Assembly: GCA_963804495.1 (NCBI GenBank)
Contig: CAWDQN010000004.1
Span: 1 to 64,000 of the forward strand
From: Rhodovastum sp963804495
GTDB lineage: Bacteria > Pseudomonadota > Alphaproteobacteria > Acetobacterales > Acetobacteraceae
Length of the DNA: 64,000 nucleotides
Direction of reading: 5' to 3'
Position 1 is the first letter of the stretch, and each line of letters begins with the position of its first letter. Positions 7,428-14,027 of this stretch are shown in pieces. A program made the translations under genes and the position numbers. Below the pieces are notes generated by a model. That model did not search any database. It was not told the DNA's origin and worked only from the letters and a program-made list of their open reading frames with translations.

Positions 7428-7736
7428 GTGGGTCCCATCCTCCTGAACGGGGCCATCTGGTTCGTCGCTGCGGACGTGTGCCGGGCGCTCGGCCTGCCCA
7501 TGGATAAGGGCACCTCCATGCACCTGGGCAAGCTGGCCCCCGATGAGAAGCTGGTGCTGACCCGCGACAATACCCCAAATCCGATTTGGGGTATCGACAA
7601 GCGGGCGCAGTCCTTGGCTGTCATCAACAAGTCCGGCCTCTACAAGCTGGTCCTCCGGTCCGACAAGCCGCAGGCCCGCAAGTTCCAGGATTGGTTCACG
7701 GTGACAACGAGGTCACTCGGAGAAAAGCACCCGTAA
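7428..7736 (+). pseudogene. Truncated phage antirepressor (Bro-N domain)
   Basis: GTG-initiated frame of 102 residues. ILLNGAIWFVAADVCRALGLP, KLVLTRDNTPN, AVINKSGLYKLVLRSDKPQARKFQDWFT is the BRO-N fold of phage antirepressors. It lacks the first strand of the domain, because the start falls inside a repeated GTGGGTCCCATC motif. It stops just after FQDWFT, where intact proteins continue with V..VLP.IRK.G and a C-terminal domain. It is therefore broken at both ends, a phage relic. Its 3' end overlaps the next minus-strand gene by 24 bp. Confidence 0.75.
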
Positions 7737-8240
7737 GCGGCTTTGAGCGATGAGGTTGTTCAATTGCTCCAGCACGCGCCCGGCTGCGCTCGCGACCTCA
7801 TCGGCTGCTACTCCTTTGTCTGCTCCTGGTTGCGCATACCGATCCGTTGCTACGCGTAAACGAGCTACCAAAAAATGCACAAACGCCGGAAGTATGCACA
7901 GACTGTCTTGGACCTCGTTCAACCGCAACGCTGTCTCCAAGCGTGTATCAACTGACTTCGCGATCAATTCTCTCGGAATTGCATCTGCATTATCGTGAAG
8001 CAGGCTAGCGATTTGTTGGGCTTCTTTCTGAATTGCCATCACATGAGGCAACAGCATTATAGCAACCGCCACCGAGCGTTCCCGCCTGTCGGCCGCCTGC
8101 CTTTTTCGTTCCCGATAACCTTGCCACCAAGGGACGCCGATCGCGATCCCTAGAGCCACGATAGTCAAGACAGCTTGCATAATCGCTGCAAGCGCCTGCA
8201 CCGTCGCTGCCCGATCCCCATTCCAAGCAGGCAAGTCCAT
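7713..8240 (-). CDS. Hypothetical protein with one N-terminal membrane helix
   Basis: About 175 residues from ATG 8240 (MDLPAWNGD), with GGGAG upstream; an ATG at 8282 is possible. Residues about 12-38 (VQALAAIMQAVLTIVALGIAIGVPWW) form one transmembrane helix, followed by a positively charged stretch (RERKRQAADRRER), which predicts a cytoplasmic C-terminal domain. That domain is alpha-helical with heptad-like spacing. No family recognised. Single-anchor proteins of this type are common island cargo, but no function can be assigned. Confidence 0.65.
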   Translation of the reverse strand: MDLPAWNGDRAATVQALAAIMQAVLTIVALGIAIGVPWWQGYRERKRQAADRRERSVAVAIMLLPHVMAIQKEAQQIASLLHDNADAIPRELIAKSVDTRLETALRLNEVQDSLCILPAFVHFLVARLRVATDRYAQPGADKGVAADEVASAAGRVLEQLNNLIAQSRLRVLFSE

Positions 8241-8318
8241 GTGCCTCAACTCCCGCCATTGCGTTTGCGGAATCGGTAGCACAATTGACGCCGAACTCGG
8301 CTAGCTTCCCGCCGCATC

Positions 8319-8440
8319 CGGTCCCTAGGCCGAAACGCTGACAGCGAAGGGCATTTCAAAAATACCGGTAAAGGCTCTCTTGTTGTTGGGCCTTGGGCGG
8401 CGCTTTGAAACGCCCAGGAAATCCAGACCCGTAGAATTAA
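8319..8440. repeat. Imperfect direct repeat, copy 2
   Basis: Counterpart of 7229-7353. CCGGTCCCTAGGCCGAAACGCTGAC, TTTCAAAAATACCGGTAAAGGCTCTC and GCGGCGCTTTGAAACGCC match it with scattered changes. In this copy the minus-strand frame corresponding to the small protein at 7108-7353 is interrupted, so it is more decayed. Confidence 0.5.
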
Positions 8441-8527
8441 CGGAATTAAGCAATTTCAATCCTTTATGGGACCATAATCGGCCCAGGCAGAGGGCTTAAA
8501 CGGTTTAACCCCCTCCCCACGAATTTC

Positions 8528-8623
8528 GGAATGGGTCCCATCCGGCCTGGGGCCGCCGGAGGGTGTTAACATTGTTAAACCCCTACCCCACCAAATCCTC
8601 ACTGGGTCCCATCCGGCCTGAGG
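8528..8623. repeat. Paired TGGGTCCCATCCGGCCTG motif after the integrase gene
   Basis: TGGGTCCCATCCGGCCTG occurs at about 8532 and 8604 in direct orientation. The first copy is followed by GGGCCGCCGG, which pairs with CCGGCCTGG to form a hairpin; nearby GTTAACATTGTTAAAC is a short palindrome. Shorter versions lie at 7341 and 7427. The second copy contains the stop codon of the integrase gene. The hairpins may serve as terminators. Confidence 0.5.
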
Positions 8624-9981
8624 GTGGCCGCGCTCGCCAGCGGTGCCAGAGCCTTCGCCAACCATTCCCTACGCGTGTCCAGTGAGGACCCCGCCGAGTA
8701 GACCCCGTAGCTCATGGTGGCGATCTTGTGGCCGAGAATGTCCGCTGCGATCGGTTCCGGACAGCCCACATCGTGAAGCAGCGTGGCCACCACCTTGCGG
8801 ATCGAATGGAAGACGTGGCCAGGACCGAACCCCATTGAAGTCTTCAAGCGCCCGAACCGTTTCCCCAATGAGATACCGCGCATCCCGTATTGGTTGTCCG
8901 CATCGCTATGGATGATCCATTGCCCACCTTGCGCAGCTTCAACAAGGCGCCGGACCAGTGGCACTGCCTCACCGACAATCGGGACCGTGCGCCTGCCGGC
9001 CGGTGACTTGCTGTCCACGATGCGGATGGCTCTGGGTGTGGCTACGCCACTCTGCCCCAGGTCAACGTCCTTCACCTGAAGCTGACACAGTTCCTCAATG
9101 CGTGCCCCCGTGTGCGCTGCCAGCCAGATCAGGTCAGCCAGGGCCTTGTCGTCCTTCGCCATGGCCGAGGTATGGAGGGCCTTGATCTCGTCCACCGTGA
9201 ACGCCTGCCGCTGGGTGTCGCCATTATCGACCCCCTTCCCTCGCCCTCGTCCCCCGCCCGGCAACTTCACGCCCCGCCAAGGGTCCCGTTCGGCGTCAAC
9301 GTGCCCGTGGCGCTGACACCACTGCCAGTAGTTCCGCAGGGCCGACAACCGCCGCTGGATAGTCGCCGCCCCGTCCCCTGCCAGTGCCCGACCGTCAACC
9401 CACCGCTGCACGACAAATCGGGTCACGTTCTCCATGTGTTGGTGTTCGGCCCCGCCAGCAACCCACAGGTCAAGCTCAGCAGAATACATGTCCCTTGTCT
9501 TCTGCGTTACGTCCAGACTGGCCACCCACTCGGCCTTGTGCTCAAGGAACGGGGTCCGTTTGTCCGTGATCTGGTCAAGGACGGGGCCGAGGACCGGGGC
9601 AACCGATGCAATGGCCAGCCCCATGTCCCGGCCACGTTCCTCCCAGGCCCGCGTGAGGGCGTCCATGGTCACGGTCGAGGGAAGCAGGCCCACCACCGCA
9701 TCCATGACCAGTTCCGTCTCACCGGCCTTCCACGCTGCCTTCAGGGCCTTGAGCCGGTCCTCAGGGATGACCGTTCGGTGCCCGGCCCGGGCCGCTTCGA
9801 TCTCCCTGCGCCACCCTGCCAGGACCGGATCGGCCTTGACGGCTGCCCGTGCTGCGTCCGTCTCACCGGTGGACCATGAGAACAGCTTGCGACCAAGGAC
9901 GCCCTGCACGTCCGGCGGGACCGTGAGCCGGACAACCCAGAGACGGCGGCGCTTGTGGATGTGGGAGATGGTGGCCGGCAT
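8599..9981 (-). CDS. int: Tyrosine-type site-specific integrase of the island
   Basis: 460 residues. The N-terminal part (HKRRRLWVVRLTVPPDVQGVLGRKLFSWSTG) is the arm-binding type seen in phage-like integrases that insert in tRNA genes. A SAM-like core-binding domain follows (about 160-255), then the catalytic domain: R in HTGARIEEL, K in DSKSPAGRR, H392-x2-R395 in FHSIRK, H418 in LGHK, and Tyr428 in YGVYSAG. All catalytic residues are present. The gene ends away from the tRNA and starts 145 bp from the right attachment site, the usual place for the integrase of a tRNA-targeted island. Confidence 0.95.
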   Translation of the reverse strand: MPATISHIHKRRRLWVVRLTVPPDVQGVLGRKLFSWSTGETDAARAAVKADPVLAGWRREIEAARAGHRTVIPEDRLKALKAAWKAGETELVMDAVVGLLPSTVTMDALTRAWEERGRDMGLAIASVAPVLGPVLDQITDKRTPFLEHKAEWVASLDVTQKTRDMYSAELDLWVAGGAEHQHMENVTRFVVQRWVDGRALAGDGAATIQRRLSALRNYWQWCQRHGHVDAERDPWRGVKLPGGGRGRGKGVDNGDTQRQAFTVDEIKALHTSAMAKDDKALADLIWLAAHTGARIEELCQLQVKDVDLGQSGVATPRAIRIVDSKSPAGRRTVPIVGEAVPLVRRLVEAAQGGQWIIHSDADNQYGMRGISLGKRFGRLKTSMGFGPGHVFHSIRKVVATLLHDVGCPEPIAADILGHKIATMSYGVYSAGSSLDTRREWLAKALAPLASAATLRPDGTQ

Positions 9982-10030
9982 GGGGCGCCCTTAATCGGAT
10001 GAAGGGACCCCAACGGGACCGCAAAGGCGA

Positions 10031-10066
10031 GCGTGGGTCAAGCGTGGGTCATGTGCGTGGGTAAAG
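10031..10066 (+). repeat. Arm-type integrase repeats, right end
   Basis: Three successive copies of the 12-mer seen at the left end: GCGTGGGTCAAG (10031), GCGTGGGTCATG (10042) and GCGTGGGTAAAG (10055), spaced 11-13 bp. They lie between the integrase start and the attachment core, so they could bind the integrase arm domain and also repress its gene. Confidence 0.62.
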
Positions 10067-10125
10067 TCCGATCCGACCTCTCCTGCAATGTCTTGATAAT
10101 GCTCAGTTTTGTGTCGGTCCCTCAG

Positions 10126-10144
10126 ATGGCGACCCCAGCAGGAC
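10126..10144. repeat. Right attachment site copy within the tRNA 3' end
   Basis: The 19-bp core identical to 45-63. On the minus strand it spans part of the T stem, the acceptor strand, the discriminator G, CCA and one more base. Because the element carries this piece, the tRNA is complete on this side after integration. Confidence 0.88.
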
Positions 10145-10448
10145 TCGAACCTGCGACCTACCGCTTAGCATCCCACTTCGGCTTCCGCCGCCGTCCCTGC
10201 GGCCTTGGCCGCAGGGGCGTTCGTGGTCTGGACCATCCCTTCGCCATGGGCCGCCGCGCGGCCGACAGGCGCCTGCCGTCTGGTCTCTACACCTTCCCGG
10301 CAAGCGCCGGGCTTGGCTCGGGATTGCCAGGCCCTCCAAGGGCACAGGGTTCCCCGAGTTTGACAAATTCTACGTCCACCGTTTCCGGTGGCGCACTCCT
10401 GGCGATCGTGCCGAAGGCGGTTGCTCTATCCGACTGAGCTATGGGGCC
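10127..10448 (-). tRNA. tRNA-Arg(UCU), split by a group I intron
   Basis: The 5' exon is 10448-10414 and the 3' exon 10168-10127, giving a 77-nt tRNA with encoded CCA. Acceptor GGCCCCA pairs with TGGGGTC; the D arm is GCTC/GAGC with a GG-containing loop; anticodon stem ACCGC pairs with GCGGT; and the T arm GCAGG-TTCGAGT-CCTGC is perfect. Joining the exons gives the seven-base loop CTTCTAA, anticodon TCT, which reads AGA/AGG. The gene is interrupted after base 34 by 245 nt with group I features. Its 3' end is also the attachment site of the adjacent island. A tRNA search without intron handling would miss it. Confidence 0.92.
10169..10413 (-). ncRNA. Group I self-splicing intron (IC3-like) in the tRNA-Arg anticodon loop
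   Basis: The intron follows a U (base 34) and ends in G, as group I introns require. P2 is CCACCG-GAAA-CGGTGG, a GAAA-capped hairpin as in the Azoarcus tRNA-Ile intron. The core contains ACTCGGGGAA paired with GGCAATCCCGAGCCAAG (P4-P6), then AAGGTGTAGAGACCAGACGGCA (P7 and guanosine-site region). That block differs from the Azoarcus intron, as I recall it, by one base. A P8-like CCATGGCGAAGGGATGGTCCAGACC follows, then a strong hairpin CCCTGCGGCC/GGCCGCAGGG. The guide GAG could pair with exon CUU with the expected G-U at the splice site. No homing endonuclease gene is inside. Confidence 0.92.
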
Positions 10449-10479
10449 GTCGGCCGCAGATAATACAAATTCAAAGACG

Positions 10480-10512
10480 AAGGAAGGCCAGGGCTCCGCC
10501 CCGGCCCCGCGT
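10480..10512. repeat. Short member of the GGCCAGGGCTCTGCCC repeat family
   Basis: AAGGAAGGCCAGGGCTCCGCCCCGGCCCC is a shortened copy of a palindromic repeat seen more fully at 20612-20757, 27159-27240 and 57683-57768. It lies just past the 3' end of the minus-strand NDUFS4-like gene, so it may serve as its terminator. Confidence 0.5.
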
Positions 10513-10524
10513 CGTCCCACAGGT

Positions 10525-10836
10525 TCAATGCGTCCAGTTCTCGGCGCGGCCAAAGCGGAAATTGTCGGCATAAGACTTCGGACGAATGCGCCGCGGCCGG
10601 GGCAGTTCGACCTCATAGGCAAAGCCCTGCCGCTCGGCAAAGGCCACCGCTTCCTCACGGCTGTCGAAGCGCAGCCGCACCTGGCTCTGGGTGTCGGCGC
10701 TGCCGATCCAGCCCATCAGCGGGTCGGCCCGCCGAGGCTCGGATGGCTCGAAATCGAGCACCCATTCCTGCGTGCCCGCCATGCCCGACTGCATGGCCGT
10801 CTTCGGCTGCTGGTAGATGCGGGCGTAACTCGTCAT
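10525..10836 (-). CDS. NDUFS4-like NADH dehydrogenase (complex I) accessory subunit
   Basis: 103 residues matching the ETC complex I subunit family. Conserved stretches are ARIYQQPKTAMQSG, WVLDFEPSEPRRADPLMGWIGSADTQSQVRLRFDSREEAVAFAERQG and PKSYADNFRFGRAENWTH, including the terminal R-x2-NW signature. It is a peripheral subunit on the matrix/cytoplasmic side of complex I, found in mitochondria and alphaproteobacteria. Length is normal. It is transcribed toward the intron-containing tRNA, unrelated to the Calvin cycle genes. This gene is the main lineage clue in the window. Confidence 0.93.
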   Translation of the reverse strand: MTSYARIYQQPKTAMQSGMAGTQEWVLDFEPSEPRRADPLMGWIGSADTQSQVRLRFDSREEAVAFAERQGFAYEVELPRPRRIRPKSYADNFRFGRAENWTH

Positions 10837-10859
10837 GGCGCTGCGCGGCTCCCCCCGGA

Positions 10860-11852
10860 TCAGGACACCTGCGTGTTATCGGCGGCGGGCAATGGCGTCA
10901 AACCTGGCGCGGCCGACAGATGCACATCGGGGAGATAATTCGCCCCATGCGCCACCAGATGGTCCCACAACGCCTGCCCCGCCGGCAGCAGCCGCTTGTC
11001 GCGGCTGCGCACCACGAACCACTGGCGCAGCACCGGCAGCCCGGCCACGTCCAGCGCCACCAGCCGCCCGTCTGCCAGTTCCGCCGCCACGGTGTGGGCC
11101 GACAGCAGGGCGATGCCCATGCCAGCCATCACCGCCTGCTTGATCGTCTCGTTGCTGCCCATCTCCATCCCGAGCCCGGGGTCCATGCCGGCCGCCTGCA
11201 GCAGGCTGCGCAGCAGGTCGCGCGTGCCGGACCCCGCCTCGCGCAGCAAAAACGTCTCGCCGCCCAGCGCCGCCAGCCCGACCGCCCGCGCCGCCGCCAG
11301 CCTGTGGTGGGGCGCGGCGATGATCACATGCGGATGCGCGCCGATCACAGCGCGGTCGACCGGAAAATCCTCCGGCACCCGCCCCATCACCGCGATGTCG
11401 ATCTGCAGCTCGCGCAGCGCCGCCAACATGTCGCTGCGATTGCCTACGCTCAGCCTGATCTCCACCCCCGGCTCGCGGCGCATGAAAGCGGCCAGCGCGC
11501 GCGGGGCGAAATACTTGGCGGTGCTGATCACCCCCACCGCCACCCGCCCGCCGTGCATGCCGCGCAAGGCGGCGATGGCGGCGCCGCAGTCCGACAGCGC
11601 CGCCTCGATGCGGGCGTGCGCCGCCAGCACCTCCCGCCCGGCATCGGTGGCCCGCATGCCCGCCGGCGTGCGCTCGGCCAGCGGCACGGACAGCGCTTCC
11701 TCCAGAAGGCGAAGCTGCTGGCTGACCGCCGGCGGCGTCACCGCCAGCGCGTCCGCGGCGGCTGAGACGGTGCCGGTGCGCACCACTGCCGCCAGGGCGC
11801 GCAACTGGCGTAGGGTGATACCGCGGAGCGACGGATTAAGTTTTTCTATCAT
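10860..11852 (-). CDS. cbbR: LysR-type Calvin cycle regulator CbbR
   Basis: About 330 residues from ATG 11852 (MIEKLNPSLRGITLRQLRALAAVV); an ATG at 11888 would add 12 residues. The winged helix-turn-helix (TGTVSAAADALAVTPPAVSQQLRLLEEAL) is of the LysR type, followed by the effector domain (GGRVAVGVISTAKYFAPRALAAFM, RELQIDIAVMGR). Its place, divergent to cbbF with 157 bp between, is the standard CbbR arrangement. CbbR activates the cbb operon in response to metabolites such as RuBP or NADPH. The symbol rests on both context and family pattern. Confidence 0.9.
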   Translation of the reverse strand: MIEKLNPSLRGITLRQLRALAAVVRTGTVSAAADALAVTPPAVSQQLRLLEEALSVPLAERTPAGMRATDAGREVLAAHARIEAALSDCGAAIAALRGMHGGRVAVGVISTAKYFAPRALAAFMRREPGVEIRLSVGNRSDMLAALRELQIDIAVMGRVPEDFPVDRAVIGAHPHVIIAAPHHRLAAARAVGLAALGGETFLLREAGSGTRDLLRSLLQAAGMDPGLGMEMGSNETIKQAVMAGMGIALLSAHTVAAELADGRLVALDVAGLPVLRQWFVVRSRDKRLLPAGQALWDHLVAHGANYLPDVHLSAAPGLTPLPAADNTQVS

Positions 11853-12009
11853 CGTCGCCAACAATAAACGAATTCTCTTTCCTTCCAAACGCCACCAATC
11901 TGCGCTTCACCGGCCAGCAAAATTGTCCCACCAGGGGCGGCACGGCAGCGGGGAAGCGCGATCGGGCGCGTCCCCGAACAGGGAGAGGTTGCGCCATGAG
12001 ACCAGCCGC
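11853..12009. promoter_or_regulatory. Divergent cbbR-cbbF control region
   Basis: 157 bp between the two starts, AT-richer near cbbR (AACAATAAACGAATTCTC). LysR regulators bind T-N11-A sites in such divergent regions. I could not fix a unique CbbR site or the -35/-10 boxes by eye. At the cbbF end is GGGAGAGG (11981-11988) followed by a five-codon reading frame (ATG 11996 to TGA 12013) that overlaps the cbbF ATG. Confidence 0.55.
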
Positions 12010-13020
12010 ATGAGCAGCTTGGCCGAGTATCTGCACGCCTGGACCGGGGACAACGAGGCGCGCGCGCCGCTCGCTGAAACGGTGGCGGCGCTGGCCTCGG
12101 GGGCGGCGCGCGTCTCCGCCATGCTGGGGCAAGGCCAGCAGCAGGGCGACGAAGAGGATTGCTCGCGCGACGCCGCCCGCCGCGCCGGCGAACTGATGAC
12201 AGAGGCGCTGCGCGGCGCCCCGGTGGCGTGGCTCGCCACCGAAGCCTCCGAAGCGCCGGTGGCGATCGATCCCGGCGCCAAGCTGGCGGTGGCGCTGAAC
12301 CCGCTCGAAGGGGCAACGAACGCCGCCGTCGGGGCGCCCACCGGCACCATCTTTTCCGTGCTGCCGCTGCCCACCGTGGCTGGCAGTGGCGGCAGCCTCG
12401 CCTTCCTCAAGCAAGGCGACCGCCAGCTCGCCGCCGGCTGCGTGCTGCACGGCTGCTACACCGCGCTGGCGCTGACCCTGCGCGAAGGCACCGACCTGTT
12501 CGTGCTGGACCGCGACAACGGCACGTTCCGCCTGTCGCAGCGCGGTGTGAAGGTGCCCTCCGGGCGGCATGTCTACGCCATCAACGCCGCCAATTACCGC
12601 TACTGGTCGGAATCGGTACGCGCCTATGTGGACGACTGCATCGCCGGCGAGGACGGCCCGCGCGGCGCCGATTTCAACATGCGCTGGCTGGGCTGCGCCA
12701 CCGCGGAAGCGATGCGCATCCTGCAGCGTGGCGGCATCTACCTCTATCCCGGCGATTCGCGCCCTGACCACCGGCGCGGCCGGCGGCTGCTCGTATTCGA
12801 CGCGCATCCGCTGGCGCTGCTGTTCGAGCAGGCCGGCGGCGCCGCCACCGACGGCATTGAGCCGATCCTGCAGACCGCGGCACGCCGCCTGAACGAGCGC
12901 AGCCCGCTGGTGTTCGGCTCGCGTGAAAAGGTCGACCGCATCGCCCGCTACGAAACCATGCGCCTGCCGCTCGGCGAGCGCTCCCCATTGTTCGGCCGTC
13001 GCGGCCTGTTCCGGGTCTGA
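12010..13020 (+). CDS. cbbF: Fructose-1,6-bisphosphatase of the cbb operon, unusual metal loop
   Basis: 336 residues, class I FBPase fold by sequence order: GTIFSVLPLP, QLAAGCVLHGCYTALALTL, the FNMRWLGCATAEAMRILQRGGIYLYPGDSRP block and LLFEQAGGAATDG. It would form fructose 6-phosphate (and, in many CbbF, also dephosphorylate SBP). The metal loop is odd. Family DPLDGSSN reads NPLEGATN here, and the usual SEE reads SEA, changing several acidic metal ligands. The start is ATG 12010, whose A is the last base of a five-codon upstream frame; no other in-frame start has a well-placed ribosome site. First gene of the operon. Confidence 0.88.
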   Translation: MSSLAEYLHAWTGDNEARAPLAETVAALASGAARVSAMLGQGQQQGDEEDCSRDAARRAGELMTEALRGAPVAWLATEASEAPVAIDPGAKLAVALNPLEGATNAAVGAPTGTIFSVLPLPTVAGSGGSLAFLKQGDRQLAAGCVLHGCYTALALTLREGTDLFVLDRDNGTFRLSQRGVKVPSGRHVYAINAANYRYWSESVRAYVDDCIAGEDGPRGADFNMRWLGCATAEAMRILQRGGIYLYPGDSRPDHRRGRRLLVFDAHPLALLFEQAGGAATDGIEPILQTAARRLNERSPLVFGSREKVDRIARYETMRLPLGERSPLFGRRGLFRV

Positions 13021-13128
13021 GAGTTTGCGAGAGAGCGCCCGCGAGCCGCCGGACAACGTGAAAAAGCCCAGGCATATCAGCGGCCGTTCCGTCGCAAGTT
13101 CGATTGCTTCACAAGGTCTGAGGTAAGC

Positions 13129-14004
13129 ATGTCGATCCGCCACCCCATCATTTCGATCACCGGCTCGTCCGGCGCCGGCACGAGCACGGTCAAGCATACG
13201 TTCGAGCAGATCTTCCGCCGCGAGGGCATCACCGCCGCCTTCATCGAGGGGGACGCCTTCCACCGCCACGACCGCGCCGCCATGCGCACCGCCATCGCCG
13301 AGGCGGCCGCCCAGGGCAACAACCACCTCAGCCATTTCGGCCCGGAGGCGAACCTGCTGGCCGAGCTGGAAGCGACCTTCGAAAGCTACGGCCGCACCGG
13401 CACCGGGCGCACCCGGCACTACGTGCACGACCAGGGCGAGGCAGACAAGTTCGGCTGCCCGCCCGGCACCTTCACGCCGTGGTCCCAGCTGCCGTCGGAA
13501 ACCGATGTGCTGTTCTACGAAGGGCTGCACGGCGCGGTGGTGACCGACACCGTCGACATCGCCAAGCATGCCGACCTCAAGATCGGCGTGGTGCCGGTGA
13601 TCAACCTGGAATGGACCCAGAAAATCCACCGCGACCGCGCCAGCCGCGGCTACACGGTGGAAGCGGTCACCGACACCATCCTGCGCCGCATGCCGGACTA
13701 TGTGAACTACATCTGCCCGCAGTTCGGCATGACCGACATCAACTTCCAGCGTGTGCCCACGGTGGACACCTCCAACCCGTTCAGCGCCCGCTGGATTCCC
13801 ACCCCCGACGAATCGATGGTGGTGATCCGCTTCGCCAACCCGCGCGGCATCGACTTTTCCTATCTGGTCTCGATGATCCGCGACAGCTTCATGTCGCGCG
13901 CCAACTCCATCGTCATTCCCGGCAACAAGCTTGACCTGGCGATGCAGCTCATCCTCACGCCGATGATCCTCAAACTGGTCGAGCGCCGGCGGCGCTCGGC
14001 CTGA
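13129..14004 (+). CDS. cbbP: Phosphoribulokinase
   Basis: 291 residues, the class I (proteobacterial, octameric) form. The P-loop GSSGAGTS is at about residue 11. The catalytic and substrate region EGDAFHRHDR, the VLFYEGLHG strand and the DINFQRVPTVDTSNPF segment match PRK. It phosphorylates ribulose 5-phosphate with ATP to give RuBP, the step unique to the Calvin cycle along with RubisCO. It lies 108 bp after cbbF and 23 bp before cbbT; GAGG precedes the ATG. No sign of damage. Confidence 0.96.
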   Translation: MSIRHPIISITGSSGAGTSTVKHTFEQIFRREGITAAFIEGDAFHRHDRAAMRTAIAEAAAQGNNHLSHFGPEANLLAELEATFESYGRTGTGRTRHYVHDQGEADKFGCPPGTFTPWSQLPSETDVLFYEGLHGAVVTDTVDIAKHADLKIGVVPVINLEWTQKIHRDRASRGYTVEAVTDTILRRMPDYVNYICPQFGMTDINFQRVPTVDTSNPFSARWIPTPDESMVVIRFANPRGIDFSYLVSMIRDSFMSRANSIVIPGNKLDLAMQLILTPMILKLVERRRRSA

Positions 14005-14027
14005 AAAACCGGACGGAAACGCACAAC

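Noticed and set aside
8456..8665. Minus frame of 69 residues after the integrase gene
   Set aside because: It is made of two copies of the TGGGTCCCATCCGGCCTG repeat read through, so the frame is a by-product of the repeat.
10996..12009. Long open plus frame running into cbbF
   Set aside because: It lies antisense to cbbR; the FBPase similarity begins only at ATG 12010.
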